Shown one piece after another: positions 48,721-59,650 of a DNA stretch of 64,000 bases (positions are counted from its first letter, which is position 1; every line of letters starts with the position of its first letter). The position numbers and the translations under genes were made by a program. Where the stretch lies: positions 69,305,501-69,369,500 of the forward strand of contig NC_133163.1 in NCBI RefSeq assembly GCF_040802235.1. The letters run 5' to 3'. The DNA comes from Manis javanica (Eukaryota; Chordata; Mammalia; Pholidota; Manidae). The notes beneath the pieces are model-generated. The model had not been told where the DNA came from. It searched no databases and saw only the letters and a list, made by a program, of their open reading frames with translations.

Positions 48721-50592
48721 TGGGTATTGATTTTTTATCCATTCAGTGACTCTATGTCTTTTTATTGGTGCATTCACTCCATTTACTTATTGCCATTGTA
48801 GGCTTATATTTGTGGTTACCAAAGGTTCAAGCTTAAGTTCCTTCCTATCTAAGAGTCTAAGTTAACTCACTTAGTATTCTGTTACAAACACAATCTAAAG
48901 GTTCTTTTCTGTTTCTCCTCCTTTTTCTTCCTCCTCCATTCTTTATATATTAGGTATCATATTCTGTACTTTTTGTCTATCCGTTGATTGACTTTGGGGA
49001 TAGTTAATTTAATTTTGCATTTGCTTCATAATTAGCTGTTCTACTTTCTTTACTGTGGTTTTATTACCTCTGGTGACAGCTGTTCAACCTTAGGAACACT
49101 TCCATCTATAGCAGTCCCTCCAAAATAGACTGTAGAGATGGTTTGTGGGAGGTAAATTATCTCAGCTTTTGCTTATCTGGTAATTGTTTAATCCCTCCTT
49201 CAAATTTAAATAATAAATTTGCCAGATAAAGTAATCTTGGTTCCAGGTACTTCTGCTTCATGGCACTAAGTATATCATGCCTCTCCCTTCTGGCCTGTAA
49301 GGTTTCTGCTGAGAAGTCTGATGTTAGCCTGATGGGCTTTCCTTTGTATGTGATCTTATTTCTGTCTCTGGCTGCTTTTAACAGTCTGTCCTTACCCTTG
49401 ATCTTTGCCATTTTAATTACTATGTCTTGGTGTTGTCTTCCATGTGTCCCTTGTCCTGGGAGATGTGTGGATCTCCATGGCCTGAGAGACTATCTCCTTC
49501 CCCAGATTGGGGAAGTTTTCAGCAATTACCTCCTCAAAGACACTTTCTATCCCTTTTTCTCTCTCTTCTTCTTCTGGTACCCCTATAATGTGAATATTGT
49601 TCCGTTTGGATTGGTCACACAGTTCTCTCAGCATTCTTTCATTCTTAGAGATCCTTTTTTCTCTCTGTGCCTCAGCTTCTTTGTATTCCTCTTCTCTAGT
49701 TTCTATTTGATTTACCATCTCCTCCACCATATCCAACCTGCTTTTAATACCCTCCACTGTGCTCTTCAATAATTGGATCTCCAACCTGAATTCATTCCTG
49801 ATTTCTTGGATGTTTTTTCATACCTCCATTAGCATGTTGTTGATTTTGATTTTGAACTCCCTTTCAGGAAGTGTCACGAGGTCCATATCATTTAAATCTT
49901 TCTCGGGAGTTGTATTAATAATTTTACTCTGGAACATGTTCCTTTGGTGTTTCATATTTGTATATGGTGCCCTCTAGTGTCCACAAGCTGTACTCTGGAA
50001 CTGCTCAGCCCCTGAAGCAATGTCGGGGGTCGCAGGGGAGCGGTATTGGTGCCTGGGTGGAGGAAAGAGCTGTTTCCCCCTTTGTGGGTGCTGTGCCTAT
50101 CTCCACTACCTGTACCAGTGGGTCGAGCCCACAGGTATAAGCTTTTGTCCCAGAGCACCTGGATATGGATCCATGCTTTCCACAAGCAGCTGGAATCCCA
50201 GTTTCCCTAGGAACTCCACCTGTCCCAGCTTTCCAACCCCATAATCACAAGATTATGATGAAAGCACCATGAAATGTAGGTTTGTGCTCCCAGCACAGAT
50301 CTCCTGAGCTAGGTATTCAGCAGTCCCAAACCTTCCACTCTGTCTGTGCTCAGTTTCTCTTCCTCCCGCTGGTGAGCTGGAGTGGGGGGAGGGCTCATGT
50401 CCTGCCAATCCACAGGTCTGGTATGTTACCCCATTCTGTGAGGTCTGCTCTTTTCTCCAGGTGTATGCAGTCTGGTGCCATCCTCTTTCCTGTTGTTCTC
50501 TCAGGATTAGTTGCACCAACTATATTTTCTAATTGTATCCTGTTTTAGGAGGAAGCCTCTGTCTCTCCTCTAATGCTGCCATCTTTAATCCT
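48721..50592 (-). mobile_element. Partial L1 (minus strand): 5'UTR, ORF1 and ORF2 start only
   Basis: Read on the minus strand: 5' end at about 50588 with the YY1-like core ('aaagatggcagc'), 5'UTR, ORF1 remnants (49413-49784 and 49157-49411) and only the first few dozen codons of ORF2, stopping at 48721 where copy B begins. It belongs to the same older group as 33742-36425. The rest of ORF2 and its 3'UTR are not found on the far side of copy B. Confidence 0.85.
49157..49784 (-). pseudogene. L1 ORF1 pseudogene in the partial L1
   Basis: Two frames cover the coiled coil to RRM-like block ('NNIHIIGVPEEEERE', 123 codons) and the C-terminal domain ('KPIRLTSDFSAETL', 84 codons). They are offset by a frameshift near 49412. 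The N-terminal part upstream is degraded. Confidence 0.8.
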
Positions 50593-53500
50593 TTTTTAGT
50601 ACAGATATTTTAACAAAATTAGTTCTTCCTTTTCATGAGCATGGGATATTTTTCCATTTATTTGTGTCATTTCAAAATTTTCATCTTTTCATAGTTTTCA
50701 AAGTATAGGTCTTCCTCCTCCTGTTTAGATTTATTCCTATGTATTTTTTTGATGAAATTGTAAATGGCATTTTCTTAATATGTCTTTCTAATAATTTGTT
50801 ATTAGTGTGTAGAAATTCCATAGGTTTCTGTATGTTCATTTTGTATTCTGAAATTCTTTATTAGTTCAACATTTTTGCTGGAGTCTCTTGGGTTTTCTAT
50901 ATTTATTATCATATCATCTGCAAATAATGACAATTTTCCTTCTTCTTTTTCAATATAGATGGTTTTATTTATTTTTCTTGCTTAATTTCTCTGGGCATAA
51001 ATGCCCATATGATGATGGATAAAAGTGGCAAGAATGGGTATTCTTGTCTTAATCCTGATCTTAGACAAAAAGCTTTCAGCTTTTCACCATTAGGTATGGT
51101 GTTAACAGTCGTTTTGTTACACATGGCTTTAATTATGTTTAGGTATATTCTTTCTATACCAGCCTCATTGAGTTTTTATCATAAATGGATATTGAATTTT
51201 GTCAGATATATTTTCCACATACATTGCGATGATCATATGATTTTTCCTTTGTTTTTTTAATGTGGTATTTCATATTGACTGATTTGCAGATGTTGAACCA
51301 TTCTTTTATCCCTGGTATAAATCTCCCTTGATCATGGTGCTTTATCCTTTTAACTTATCATTGAATTCAGTTTGCTAATATTTTGCTGAGGGTTTTTCAT
51401 CAATGTTTATCAGTGATATTGCCCTGTAATTTTCTTTTTTTGTGTTGTATCTGTCTGATTTTGGTATCAGGGAGATGCTGAGCTCATAAAATCAGATTGG
51501 AAGTCTTCCCTCTTCTATTTTTTGGGGACAGAGTCTGAGAAGGATAGGTATTCAACCTTTGAATGTTTAGTAGAATTTACCAGTGAAGCCAACTGCTTCT
51601 GGGATTTTGTTTGTTTGGAGGTTTTTGATTACTGATTCAATCTCCTTACTAGCAATCATTCTATTTAGATTTTCTATTTCTTCAATATTCAGCCTTGGAA
51701 GATGGTATGTTTCTAAGAATTTATTCATTTCTTCTAGGTTGTCTAATTGGTTGACCTATAATTGTTCAGTAGTGTCTTAAGATCCTTTGTATTTCTGAGG
51801 TGTCAATTGTTACTTCTCTTTCATTTCTGATTTCATTAGAGGCCTCTCTCTTTTTCCCTTGGTTTATCTAGCTAATGGTTTGTCAATTTCTTATTTTTTT
51901 CAAAGAGCCTTCTGAGTTTCATTGATTTTTTCTGTTTTTTTTTTTTTTAGTGTCATTTGTTCCCTTTCTATTCTTTATTCTTTTTTACTTTCTTCCTTCT
52001 TTTGACTTTGGGCTTTGTTTGTTCTTTTTCTAGCTTCTGTAGGTGTAAAGTTAGATTATTTGAGATCTCATTTTTTGAGGTAGCCCTGTATTGCTATGAT
52101 CTTTCTTCTCAGAATGACTTTGCTAAATCTCAAAGAATTTGGTATGTTGTATTTCTATTTTCTTTTGTCTCTAGTTATTTTTTGATCCTTAATTTCTTTG
52201 CTGACCTCTTGGTTGTTCAGTAGCATGTTGTTTAATCTCTTCACTTCTGTGTTTTTTCCAGTTTTCTTCCTATAATTAATTTCTTATTTTATACCATTGT
52301 GGTTGGAGATTCTTGATATGATTTCAATATTCTTGAATTTATTGAGACTTGTTTTAGACCTAATTTTTCATCAATCCTGGAAAATGTTCCAGGTGCAATT
52401 AAGAAGAACATGTATATTTTTGCTTTTGGATGGAATGTGTTTTATTTATATCTATTAAGTCCATCTGGCCTAATGTGTCATTTAAATTCAATCTTTCCAT
52501 ATTAATTTTCTGTTTAGATGATCTATCCATTGATATAAGTCTAATATTAAAGTCCCCTTCTTTCATTATATTATTGTCAGTTTCTCCCTTTAAGTCTGTT
52601 AATATTTGCCTTATATATTTTGGTGCTCCTATGTTGGGTGCATATATTTATTTTATGTCTTGTTGGACTGACTCCTTTAACATTATGTACTGTCCTCCTT
52701 TGTTTATTATTATGGCATTGTTGTAGAGTCTGTTCTGTCTGCTATGCATATAGCTAAACCAGCTTTCCTTTTTGTTTCCACTTCCATGGACTATCTTTCT
52801 CCATCCCTTCACTTTCAGTCTGTTGTGTCCTTACTTCTGAAGTGAGTTTCTTGTAGGAAACATATAAGTGAGTCTTGTTTTTTAATCCATTCGTCCACTC
52901 TATGTCTTTTGATTAGAGAGTTTAGTCCATTTACATTTAAAGTAATTATTGATAAGTATGTACTTATTGCCATTTTAGTAATTATTTTCTGTTTTTTTTC
53001 ATAGTCCCTCTCTATTCTTTTCATATTATCTTTCTCTCTTTGGTTTGTTGGCATTTTTAGTGTTATATTTAGATTTATTTCTCACTTTTTTGTTTGTATT
53101 TACTGTTTTTGCTTTGTGATTATCATGAGATTCACATACAGATTTTTATGTATATAATCATCTGTTTTGAGTGGATAACTGTTTAATTTTGTACACATTC
53201 TGAAACTACATTTCCCCCCCATCATGTTTTGTATTTTTGAGGTCACATTTTACTTTTTTTATTTTATACATCTCTTAACTAATTATTGTAGTTTTAGTTA
53301 GTTTTAATACTTTTTTCTTTTAACCTTCATACTTTCTTTGTAAGTGATTGATCTACTTACTTTACTTTTACAGTATATTTATATTTTCCAGTGATATTTT
53401 CACTTTTGTATGTTTTGTTCTTATTAATTAGTGCCATTTCTTTTCAGGTTAAAAAACTCCCTTAAATATTTCTTGTAGGGCTGGTTTAGTGATGATGAAC

Positions 53501-55485
53501 TCCTTTTGCTTTTGCTTATCTGGGAAACTCTTAATGTCCTCAACTCTAAATGATAACCTTACCAGATAGAGAATTCGTGGTTGCAAGTTTTTTCCTTTCA
53601 GCATCTTGAATATGTTGTACCACTATTTGTGTGCATGAAAATTTCTGCTAAAAATCTGTTGGTATCCTTATATATATATCACAAGATTTCTCTTGTGTGT
53701 AATGAATTGTTTTTCTCTTGGTGATTGTTAGAATCTCTCTTTATCTCTAAATTTTACTATTTTAATTATAATGTATCTTAGTGTGACTCGCCTTGGGTTT
53801 ATCTTATTTTGAGAACTCTCTGGACCTCCTGGAGCTGGATGTCTGTTCCCTTCCCTGGTTTAGGGAAATTTTCAACCATTAGTTCTTCATAAGCTTTTCT
53901 TGCCTTTTTTTCCCCTCTCTTTTCCTTCTAGGACCCATATAATGAGAATGTTATTTTGTTTGATGTCTCAAAATTGTTTTTATTTTGCTGTCTGAGTGAA
54001 TTCTATTGTTTTATTTTCTAGCTTGCTGATCCAGTCCGTATCTTCAACCAGTCTGCTGTTGAGCCTCTCTAGTATATATATCAGTTCAGGTATTGTATTC
54101 TTCAGCTCTGTAACTTCTGTTTGGGACTTTCTTATATATTCTGTCTCTCTATTGAGGATCTCATGTTCATCTATTCTTCCCCCAATTATGATAAGCATCT
54201 TTATGACTATTACTTTGAACTTTTCATCAGATAGATTGCTTATCCCTTTTCCTTAATGTCTTTTTCTGATGTTTTGTATTATTTTTGCTTTGAACATATT
54301 CCTCTGTCTCCTCTTTCTGCCTGATTGTCTTGTATATTTCCTTATATTAGGCAAATCAACTACCTCTCCCAGTCTTGAAGGAGTGGCCTTGTATAGAAGG
54401 TGTCATATGGAGCCCAGAAACACAGTCTTCTTTGACCACCAGACTAGGTGCTTCGGTGTCCTTTGTGTGGACTGTCACACTTCTCTGCACTGAGGAGAGC
54501 TTGGTGTCTGGACTTGCTGAGCCACCTGGCTGTGCTGTGATGCAGGAGGAGGCAGAACTGCATCTGGCCCAGCTGCTATGTGCAGCTGTGTTGTCATGTG
54601 GTGGTAGTCAAGGCTTGGGTCCAGCCTGGCTGTATCACATGGTTCCACTGGTCTGCAGGTTTTCTTTGTTGTCTTCAGGCCCAGCTGTGATGTGTGTGTG
54701 GTTTTGCTGGAGGTGGGGATGGCTGGGTGTGTTGACCCATTTTAGCAGGTTAGGGGAATAGTTCCAAAATGGTGCCTGCCAGTGCCAACCTTAGTAATAT
54801 AGTGCTTACCAGTGTTTCCATCCTTGAAGAGAGCCCCAACAGTTTCCTCTCTATTGGTGCTTAAAGATTAGTGTATGTCCTTCACATGCAGTCTAGGCAC
54901 TTTTCAAATTGGTGCTTTGTCCCAGTGTGAGTGAGTCTGCCAGTTAACCCTTTAAGAGTGGGTTTTCCATTCCCTGCAATTCTATGGGTTTCCTGGGCAT
55001 AGTCCCCATTGTTCCTCCCTCACCTCTATTTCCCAACAACTAAGTGACCTTCCTAGAGATAATCAGAATAACTAATTTCTTATATAACTTTCAAATGTTT
55101 GTGAAGGTGTATTTTATATATGTGAAGGCATATGTCAAAGTCCAGTGTTGAAGGGCTTGTCTTTCTTGTGCAGGATCTCGGGGTGATGTGCCTGATGTGG
55201 AGCACAAACCCTTTGATCCTCAGGGGAAGGTTCAGTATTTTTGCTGTCCCTCCTGATTGTGCATCATTGTACCTGGATGCATGCCTGGGTGGGGATTTTT
55301 GATGAGATGGTGTCTCTGCTTCTTTTATCCATTTCAGTGCTCTCTTTTTTGTCCTTTGTGGTGGAAGCTGTTTTCCAATTTTCTGGTCTTTTTCAGAGAA
55401 AATTACTCCATAAGCAATTGTATATTTTTTGTATTTGTGGAAATTCAGGATCTTCCTACATGGCCATCTTGAAATCAACTTTTTT
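50593..55485 (-). mobile_element. Old L1 (L1MA/L1MB-like), minus strand, 3'-incomplete
   Basis: Read on the minus strand: 5' end at about 55480 ('tcaagatggccatgtagga' type start), a long GC-richer 5'UTR (about 54260-55480), ORF1 relic (about 53050-54250), inter-ORF, and ORF2 from about 53000 leftwards to 50593, where it stops inside ORF2 at the next L1. The endonuclease start is visible as 79 codons at 52815-53054 ('LNVNGLNSLIKRHRVDEW', 'CFLQETHF'). Many stops. An extra roughly 120-bp insert lies inside its 5'UTR at 55016-55134. Confidence 0.85.
55016..55134 (+). repeat. Dispersed direct repeat, copy 1 (inside L1M 5'UTR)
   Basis: 'tccctcacctctatttccca' then 'acaactaagtgaccttccta' and 'gagataatcag' recur at 55877 with roughly 85-90% identity. 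This copy is longer by about 16-18 bp because a 'tgtgaaggtgtattttatata' type unit is doubled. It interrupts the expected L1 5'UTR text between 'catagtccccattg' and 'aagtccagtgttgaaggg'. Confidence 0.8.
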
Positions 55486-55799
55486 CCTCTTTTTAAGTTA
55501 AATATTATACATTTGCTACTCATCCTGTATTTATGTCCTATGTTCATCTTTGTCTCATGTGGTTTTGGACTTGCACACTTTCTCCTTTAAAGGATCTCAT
55601 TTTTAAACTGCCTACGCACACTTAGATTTTCTTTTTTTCATTATGTTCTGCAAAATGAGAATTGCAAACTTTTCTTTTAAACAAGGAATTATTTCCTTCT
55701 ATTATATAGCACTGCAGTCTTCTAATTTGAGCCTTCATTTGTGCCTGTATTTCTTTCATTAAGTAGAGAAAGCCATATTTCTTTTTTTATCTTAAGGTT

Positions 55800-56080
55800 A
55801 TTTTCAAGTAGATAATTCATCAACACAGGGTAAAAATTAAAAGTTGCAAAAAAATATTTTATGGAATATAAGTCTCTCCCTCACCTCTATTTCCCAACAA
55901 CTAAGTAATCCTTCCTAGAGATAATGAGCCTTACTAAGTTCTTATGTAAGTTTCAAATATCTTATATATGTGAAGGTATATTTTTCTACATATAACATTC
56001 TTTATATTTGTTTCGTTAATAAATGTTAGCTACTATAAATAATACGTTGCACTGTTCTTTTTTCCTCCTAGAACTGAGCA
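55800..56080 (-). mobile_element. L1M 3' region fragment (antisense) carrying repeat copy 2
   Basis: 'aattaaaagttgcaaaaaaa', 'tctccctcacctctatttcc', 'ccttcctagagataatgagc' and 'aataatacgttgcactgttc' follow the order of a common antisense L1M 3' region. The segment 55877-55982 is the second member of the dispersed repeat. Confidence 0.5.
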
Positions 56081-58364
56081 TTTTAATCTTACTTGCTGCA
56101 ATAAAATTAACTTTCTCAGCATTTCATCTGTAAATAAAAATGAGGAAAAAAAGTAAAAAAAATGAGAAGGAAATGATTTCTTTGACAATAAATATCTTCC
56201 ATGGTTGCCACATGTTTTGGCTTAACCAACAAAGGAAATATGTACCAACATAGGTTATATGACAAGCTATTATATTAATTAAATGCACTGACTAGAGAAG
56301 GCAATTCATTATATAACTAGAAATAAATTTGGAAACATTTAAAAACTCTGGAGTAGTACTAAACTTTATTAAGGGAAAGGATGTATTTAGTAAGAGATCA
56401 GTTCAAGTACACTTTCTTTACACAGAGTTTGTATAATTAATAACTTGAGTTTTTTGACAACTAAGTTTCTGCAGTTCTAAGCATAATGTTCATTTGTAAA
56501 CTTTCTTGGTTTTAGTTGGTGATTTGGGTTTCTAAGAGTTCCTCATTTATGTTGCAATAATCTGAAGACATAAGATCACTCATTTGCTAACGAACATAAT
56601 TCTGACTTGGGCACTATTCTTATCTTACAATATTAACTCTTACAATTCATAAAAGAAGGATTTAATGTTTTTTTCAGAAAAGAGTTGTAAGCTCTTAAAA
56701 GTATAGTTATTCCTATCTTGGCCTCTTGGAATTTGATATATTAATCTGTTTGTAAGGAATAACCAGGGAAAGATGGCTTTTACAGTATTGTCATGTGAAA
56801 AATAGGATATGTAATTAGCTTGAGATGTAGTAAATGACTTTGTTTTTTCCATAAAGCCAACATTATACCAAATAACAATAACTCTTAGGAACATAGTTCT
56901 GAGTCATTCCATTTTATTTTAAGTTTTATAATATTTACTTGTAAATTAAATTTTACTTCTTAAATGAAATAGTTTTCTAAATGAGAAGAAAGCACCTCCT
57001 GTGGTTGTTTCTAATTTCATTTTTCTACTAACATAGCTTTTGGCACTAGAAACACAGAACAATTTTCAGAGAGTACTGTCAACCATGTAATTTCTTGGCA
57101 AATATATGACAATCACCTTCCATGTAATTATAGTGTCAGTCCATGGGATCTTACAACTTAGTCAAGGAGGGGATTCACCAGGTCATCTTGTCCATCATTC
57201 TACTTGTGGTTGTTTTCATGTTATTGCTCTGTTCACACCGCAGAGCATGACTTAGTTCTCAGCCAGGCTAAAGCCATAGAATTCAGTAAAGGCAACTAAT
57301 TTTCTTTTGCTACTAGGTTATTTATTTGAGTTAAGATTAAGGTATATTTTTGAGCTTGCTTTTTTTACTTTTTAACACTTCAGGGTCTTATACTAATTGA
57401 GGAATGTCTTAAAGAATCAAATAGCAGTTTAAAATGACAGAATTAACAGAAACAGAAAATAAAGAACTAAAGACGAAGGCATTAAAAGAGGGTAATAATT
57501 TTAACTTCACAAAAGTGTTATATTTAACACTGAAAACTTCTACATTTAGAGCACTTTCTTGAACATTTTCCATTTCAAATATGTCTCAAAACTCATCACC
57601 CAATTTTTCAAAAGGAAATACATATTTCTACACATTCATAAGTTAGAATGAATTTTATATAGGAGAGTGGAGAAGTGGAAAAATATGTTGACATTTTTAG
57701 TTTAATGAAAAGTATTTTTGGCTTAGTTTTGGATAAACTAAATATTGAAATCCCTAGAAGGAAAATATTAAGTAATAATGAAGGTTCACAAGTTTAAATA
57801 GAATTTTATATAATTTCAGATGTTTTTACAAGTATAGGAATTACATTGATGTTAAAAATTTGTTAGTTCCTAGGAGTGGGGGCATAGTCTGTATGACCCC
57901 CTCACTCTTTATAGACATTTAGATTTACTTAAATGATTCAGGCATTATAGAGAGCATTTTACTTATGATGAAAGTAGTATAGAGACTTGATGGATTTACT
58001 GTATTTGGATATATTGGCAAAATTTCCATAATATAAAGAAAGATGAGGGAGAACAGGGAAGTTTAGACTAATATATGGATATTTTAAATGAGCATTTATT
58101 GAACTATCTGATTAATTATGAAAGTCTCCACTTAGTTTTGCCAGAATGCACAGAACCTAAGGGAAAAAGTCTTCAATTTTTAAAAATAAACATTTAGAAT
58201 ATATACTGCTCTATTTTATTTTAAAATGCTATATGTTTATCACACTAAATGATTAACTCTCAGCAACCCCTTTTCAGAGTCTAAAAATGTCAAAAACCAG
58301 GAAATTATTTAACTAAGATGTGTGTATATTAACCACATTCTAGTTAATTTATAAGTGAACATGG
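56081..58364. other. Unique AT-rich interval
   Basis: No recognised repeat or gene. The reverse frame at 56640-56894 (84 codons) has no domain. Confidence 0.5.
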
Positions 58365-58480
58365 ATTTATTAATTTCTTCACAGGATTTTTTTGAGCACC
58401 TATTTGAATCCAGTCACAGTACAAGTCTTGAGGAGGAGGCAGAGTACAAATATGAATAAGAAGCAAAGAACAAAGAGGTA
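58365..58480 (-). mobile_element. L2-like fragment (antisense)
   Basis: 'tttttgagcacctatttgaa', 'cacagtacaagtcttgagga' and 'gtacaaatatgaataagaag' fit the antisense L2 start ('attgagcacctactatgtg', 'ggatacaaagatgaataag'). Confidence 0.45.
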
Positions 58481-58738
58481 AGGATAGTTGTATGCTGATG
58501 CCAGTTTGTACTGGCCTACAATAGCCAATTGTGAGCATCTCTGTTGAAAACCATGTGCATTGACACCCTGCTGGTATTTTGAAATTGGTAGTATTGAAAT
58601 ATGAGCATGGTGAAGGTGAGTAAATCTTACAGAAGAGGATTGTTTTTTCCTCTTGTTTTCCTTTTTTCTCAAAGATGGCAAGAGCCAGTTTTAAATGCTT
58701 CAAGCACACTGTTGGGCAAATAGTGCAGGCTCTGCAAT

Positions 58739-58754
58739 AAGATATATTTATCAG
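58739..58754. repeat. Target-site duplication, left
   Basis: 'aagatatatttatcag', matched with one mismatch at 59482-59497; it directly precedes the first base of the retroviral R region. Confidence 0.85.
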
Positions 58755-59229
58755 GCTGCTCTCTCTCTCTCTTGGGGCTGCTACTTTCTTTTTCAGTTAG
58801 TAAAATCTCTTGCGTGGGCCCGTGTCTTCTGAGTGGTTCTGGGGTAAGGAGGGTTGCGGCAAGATACCCTTTCATTGATGCTGTGACTTCGGATAAGGTT
58901 CTCCCATTGACTTTGCTCTTCCTCTGGGAATCCAAGCTGCACTGGTAACCCTCATTGCCCGATCCTCCTCCACGGGCTCACTGCCCGTCTCCCCGGTTGC
59001 TCGTCTTCTTGCCCAACACCGGCCTTCGATTTGTTATTCCTCCAGGGCTATCAAGGCCTTCTCATGAAGAATAATGAAACCAGCTAGATGACATCTTGAA
59101 TCATCTCAGGATGCCCGCCCTTCCCCAACTCTACAGCAATGGCCTTGCTGACCCCAGAATCTGCACCCACTTCCAGCAGGAAGTAGCTAGAGAATGAGAT
59201 TCTATGTCCAGTTCCCCAGAGGCCCAGTT

Positions 59230-59244
59230 AAGAAAAGAAAAAGA
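59230..59244 (+). other. ERV polypurine tract
   Basis: 'aagaaaagaaaaaga' immediately before 'tgggaatg', the expected 5' end of U3. In a retrovirus this primes plus-strand DNA synthesis; here it is a relic. Confidence 0.7.
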
Positions 59245-59281
59245 TGGGAATGAAGGCAAATTCTGGCATGCTAAGACCCCC

Positions 59282-59343
59282 CACCCTTAAGATCCAATCA
59301 CCACCCACCAGATGGTCACCCACCCCTTAAGATCTAATCACCA
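59282..59343 (+). repeat. U3 direct repeat (enhancer-like)
   Basis: 'cacccttaagatccaatcac' at 59282 and 'accccttaagatctaatcac' at 59322 are two near-identical units 40 bp apart. They lie upstream of the TATA-like box, the usual place for U3 enhancer repeats in gammaretrovirus-like LTRs. Confidence 0.7.
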
Positions 59344-59370
59344 ACGCAGAACACACCCTATCCTTACTCC

Positions 59371-59447
59371 TTAAAAATGTGCTTCCTCACCCACGAGCTG
59401 CTGTTCCCTCTCTCTGGGGGAAGCCATTTTCTCTTTCAAATAATAAA
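59371..59447 (+). promoter_or_regulatory. ERV TATA-like box, start site and poly(A) signal
   Basis: 'ttaaaaat' (59371-59378), a predicted start at 'gctgctg' (59397), and AATAAA (59442-59447) followed about 17 bp later by the A tail. The short R of about 68 bp is consistent with a class-I ERV. Confidence 0.65.
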
Positions 59448-59481
59448 ATCTCTTGTGTGGGGGGAAAAAAAAGAAAAAAAA

Positions 59482-59497
59482 AAGATATACTTATCAG
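59482..59497. repeat. Target-site duplication, right
   Basis: 'aagatatacttatcag' after the A-rich tail; it matches 58739-58754 except one T/C. Confidence 0.85.
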
Positions 59498-59509
59498 CCT
59501 TGTTTTATA

Positions 59510-59650
59510 CTGTTTAAAATTAGACAATTTACTTAAGCTAACTGGCAGTGTTTCCTCATCTTTAAACTACAGTTCATATCACTAATACCGTTTTTTTTGT
59601 GAGGATTAAATGAGGTAATAACTGTGAAGTGCTTAGCATGGCTTGGTTAT
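59510..59650 (+). mobile_element. MIR element (3' two-thirds)
   Basis: 'gacaatttacttaagctaac', 'gtttcctcatctttaaacta', 'gtgaggattaaatgaggtaa' and 'gtgaagtgcttagcatggct' are the MIR core in order. Confidence 0.8.

Larger units (their letters stand above)
58755..59481 (+). mobile_element. Processed retrocopy of a short class-I ERV transcript (R-U5...U3-R-poly(A))
   Basis: Two related R regions bound it: 58755-58820 (with 'agtaaa' where the signal should be) and 59397-59464 (with AATAAA at 59442-59447). The first R starts immediately after the TSD with no U3; the second R ends in an A-rich tail with no U5. A TATA-like 'ttaaaaat' at 59371-59378 sits 26 bp upstream of the second R start, predicting transcription from the same base at which the 5' copy begins. 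A polypurine tract at 59230-59244 precedes a U3 of about 150 bp. Between U5 and the PPT lie only about 400 bp; no gag, pol or env frame is open, and the piece upstream of the PPT may be the env tail. The structure equals an L1-mobilised mRNA copy rather than a provirus. The ERV family is not identified. Confidence 0.8.

Noticed and set aside
58755..59481. Reading the ERV piece as a collapsed provirus or solo LTR
   Set aside because: The 5' side lacks U3, the 3' side lacks U5, an A-rich tail is present, and the flanking repeat is 16 bp; a provirus would give 4-6 bp repeats and complete LTR ends.
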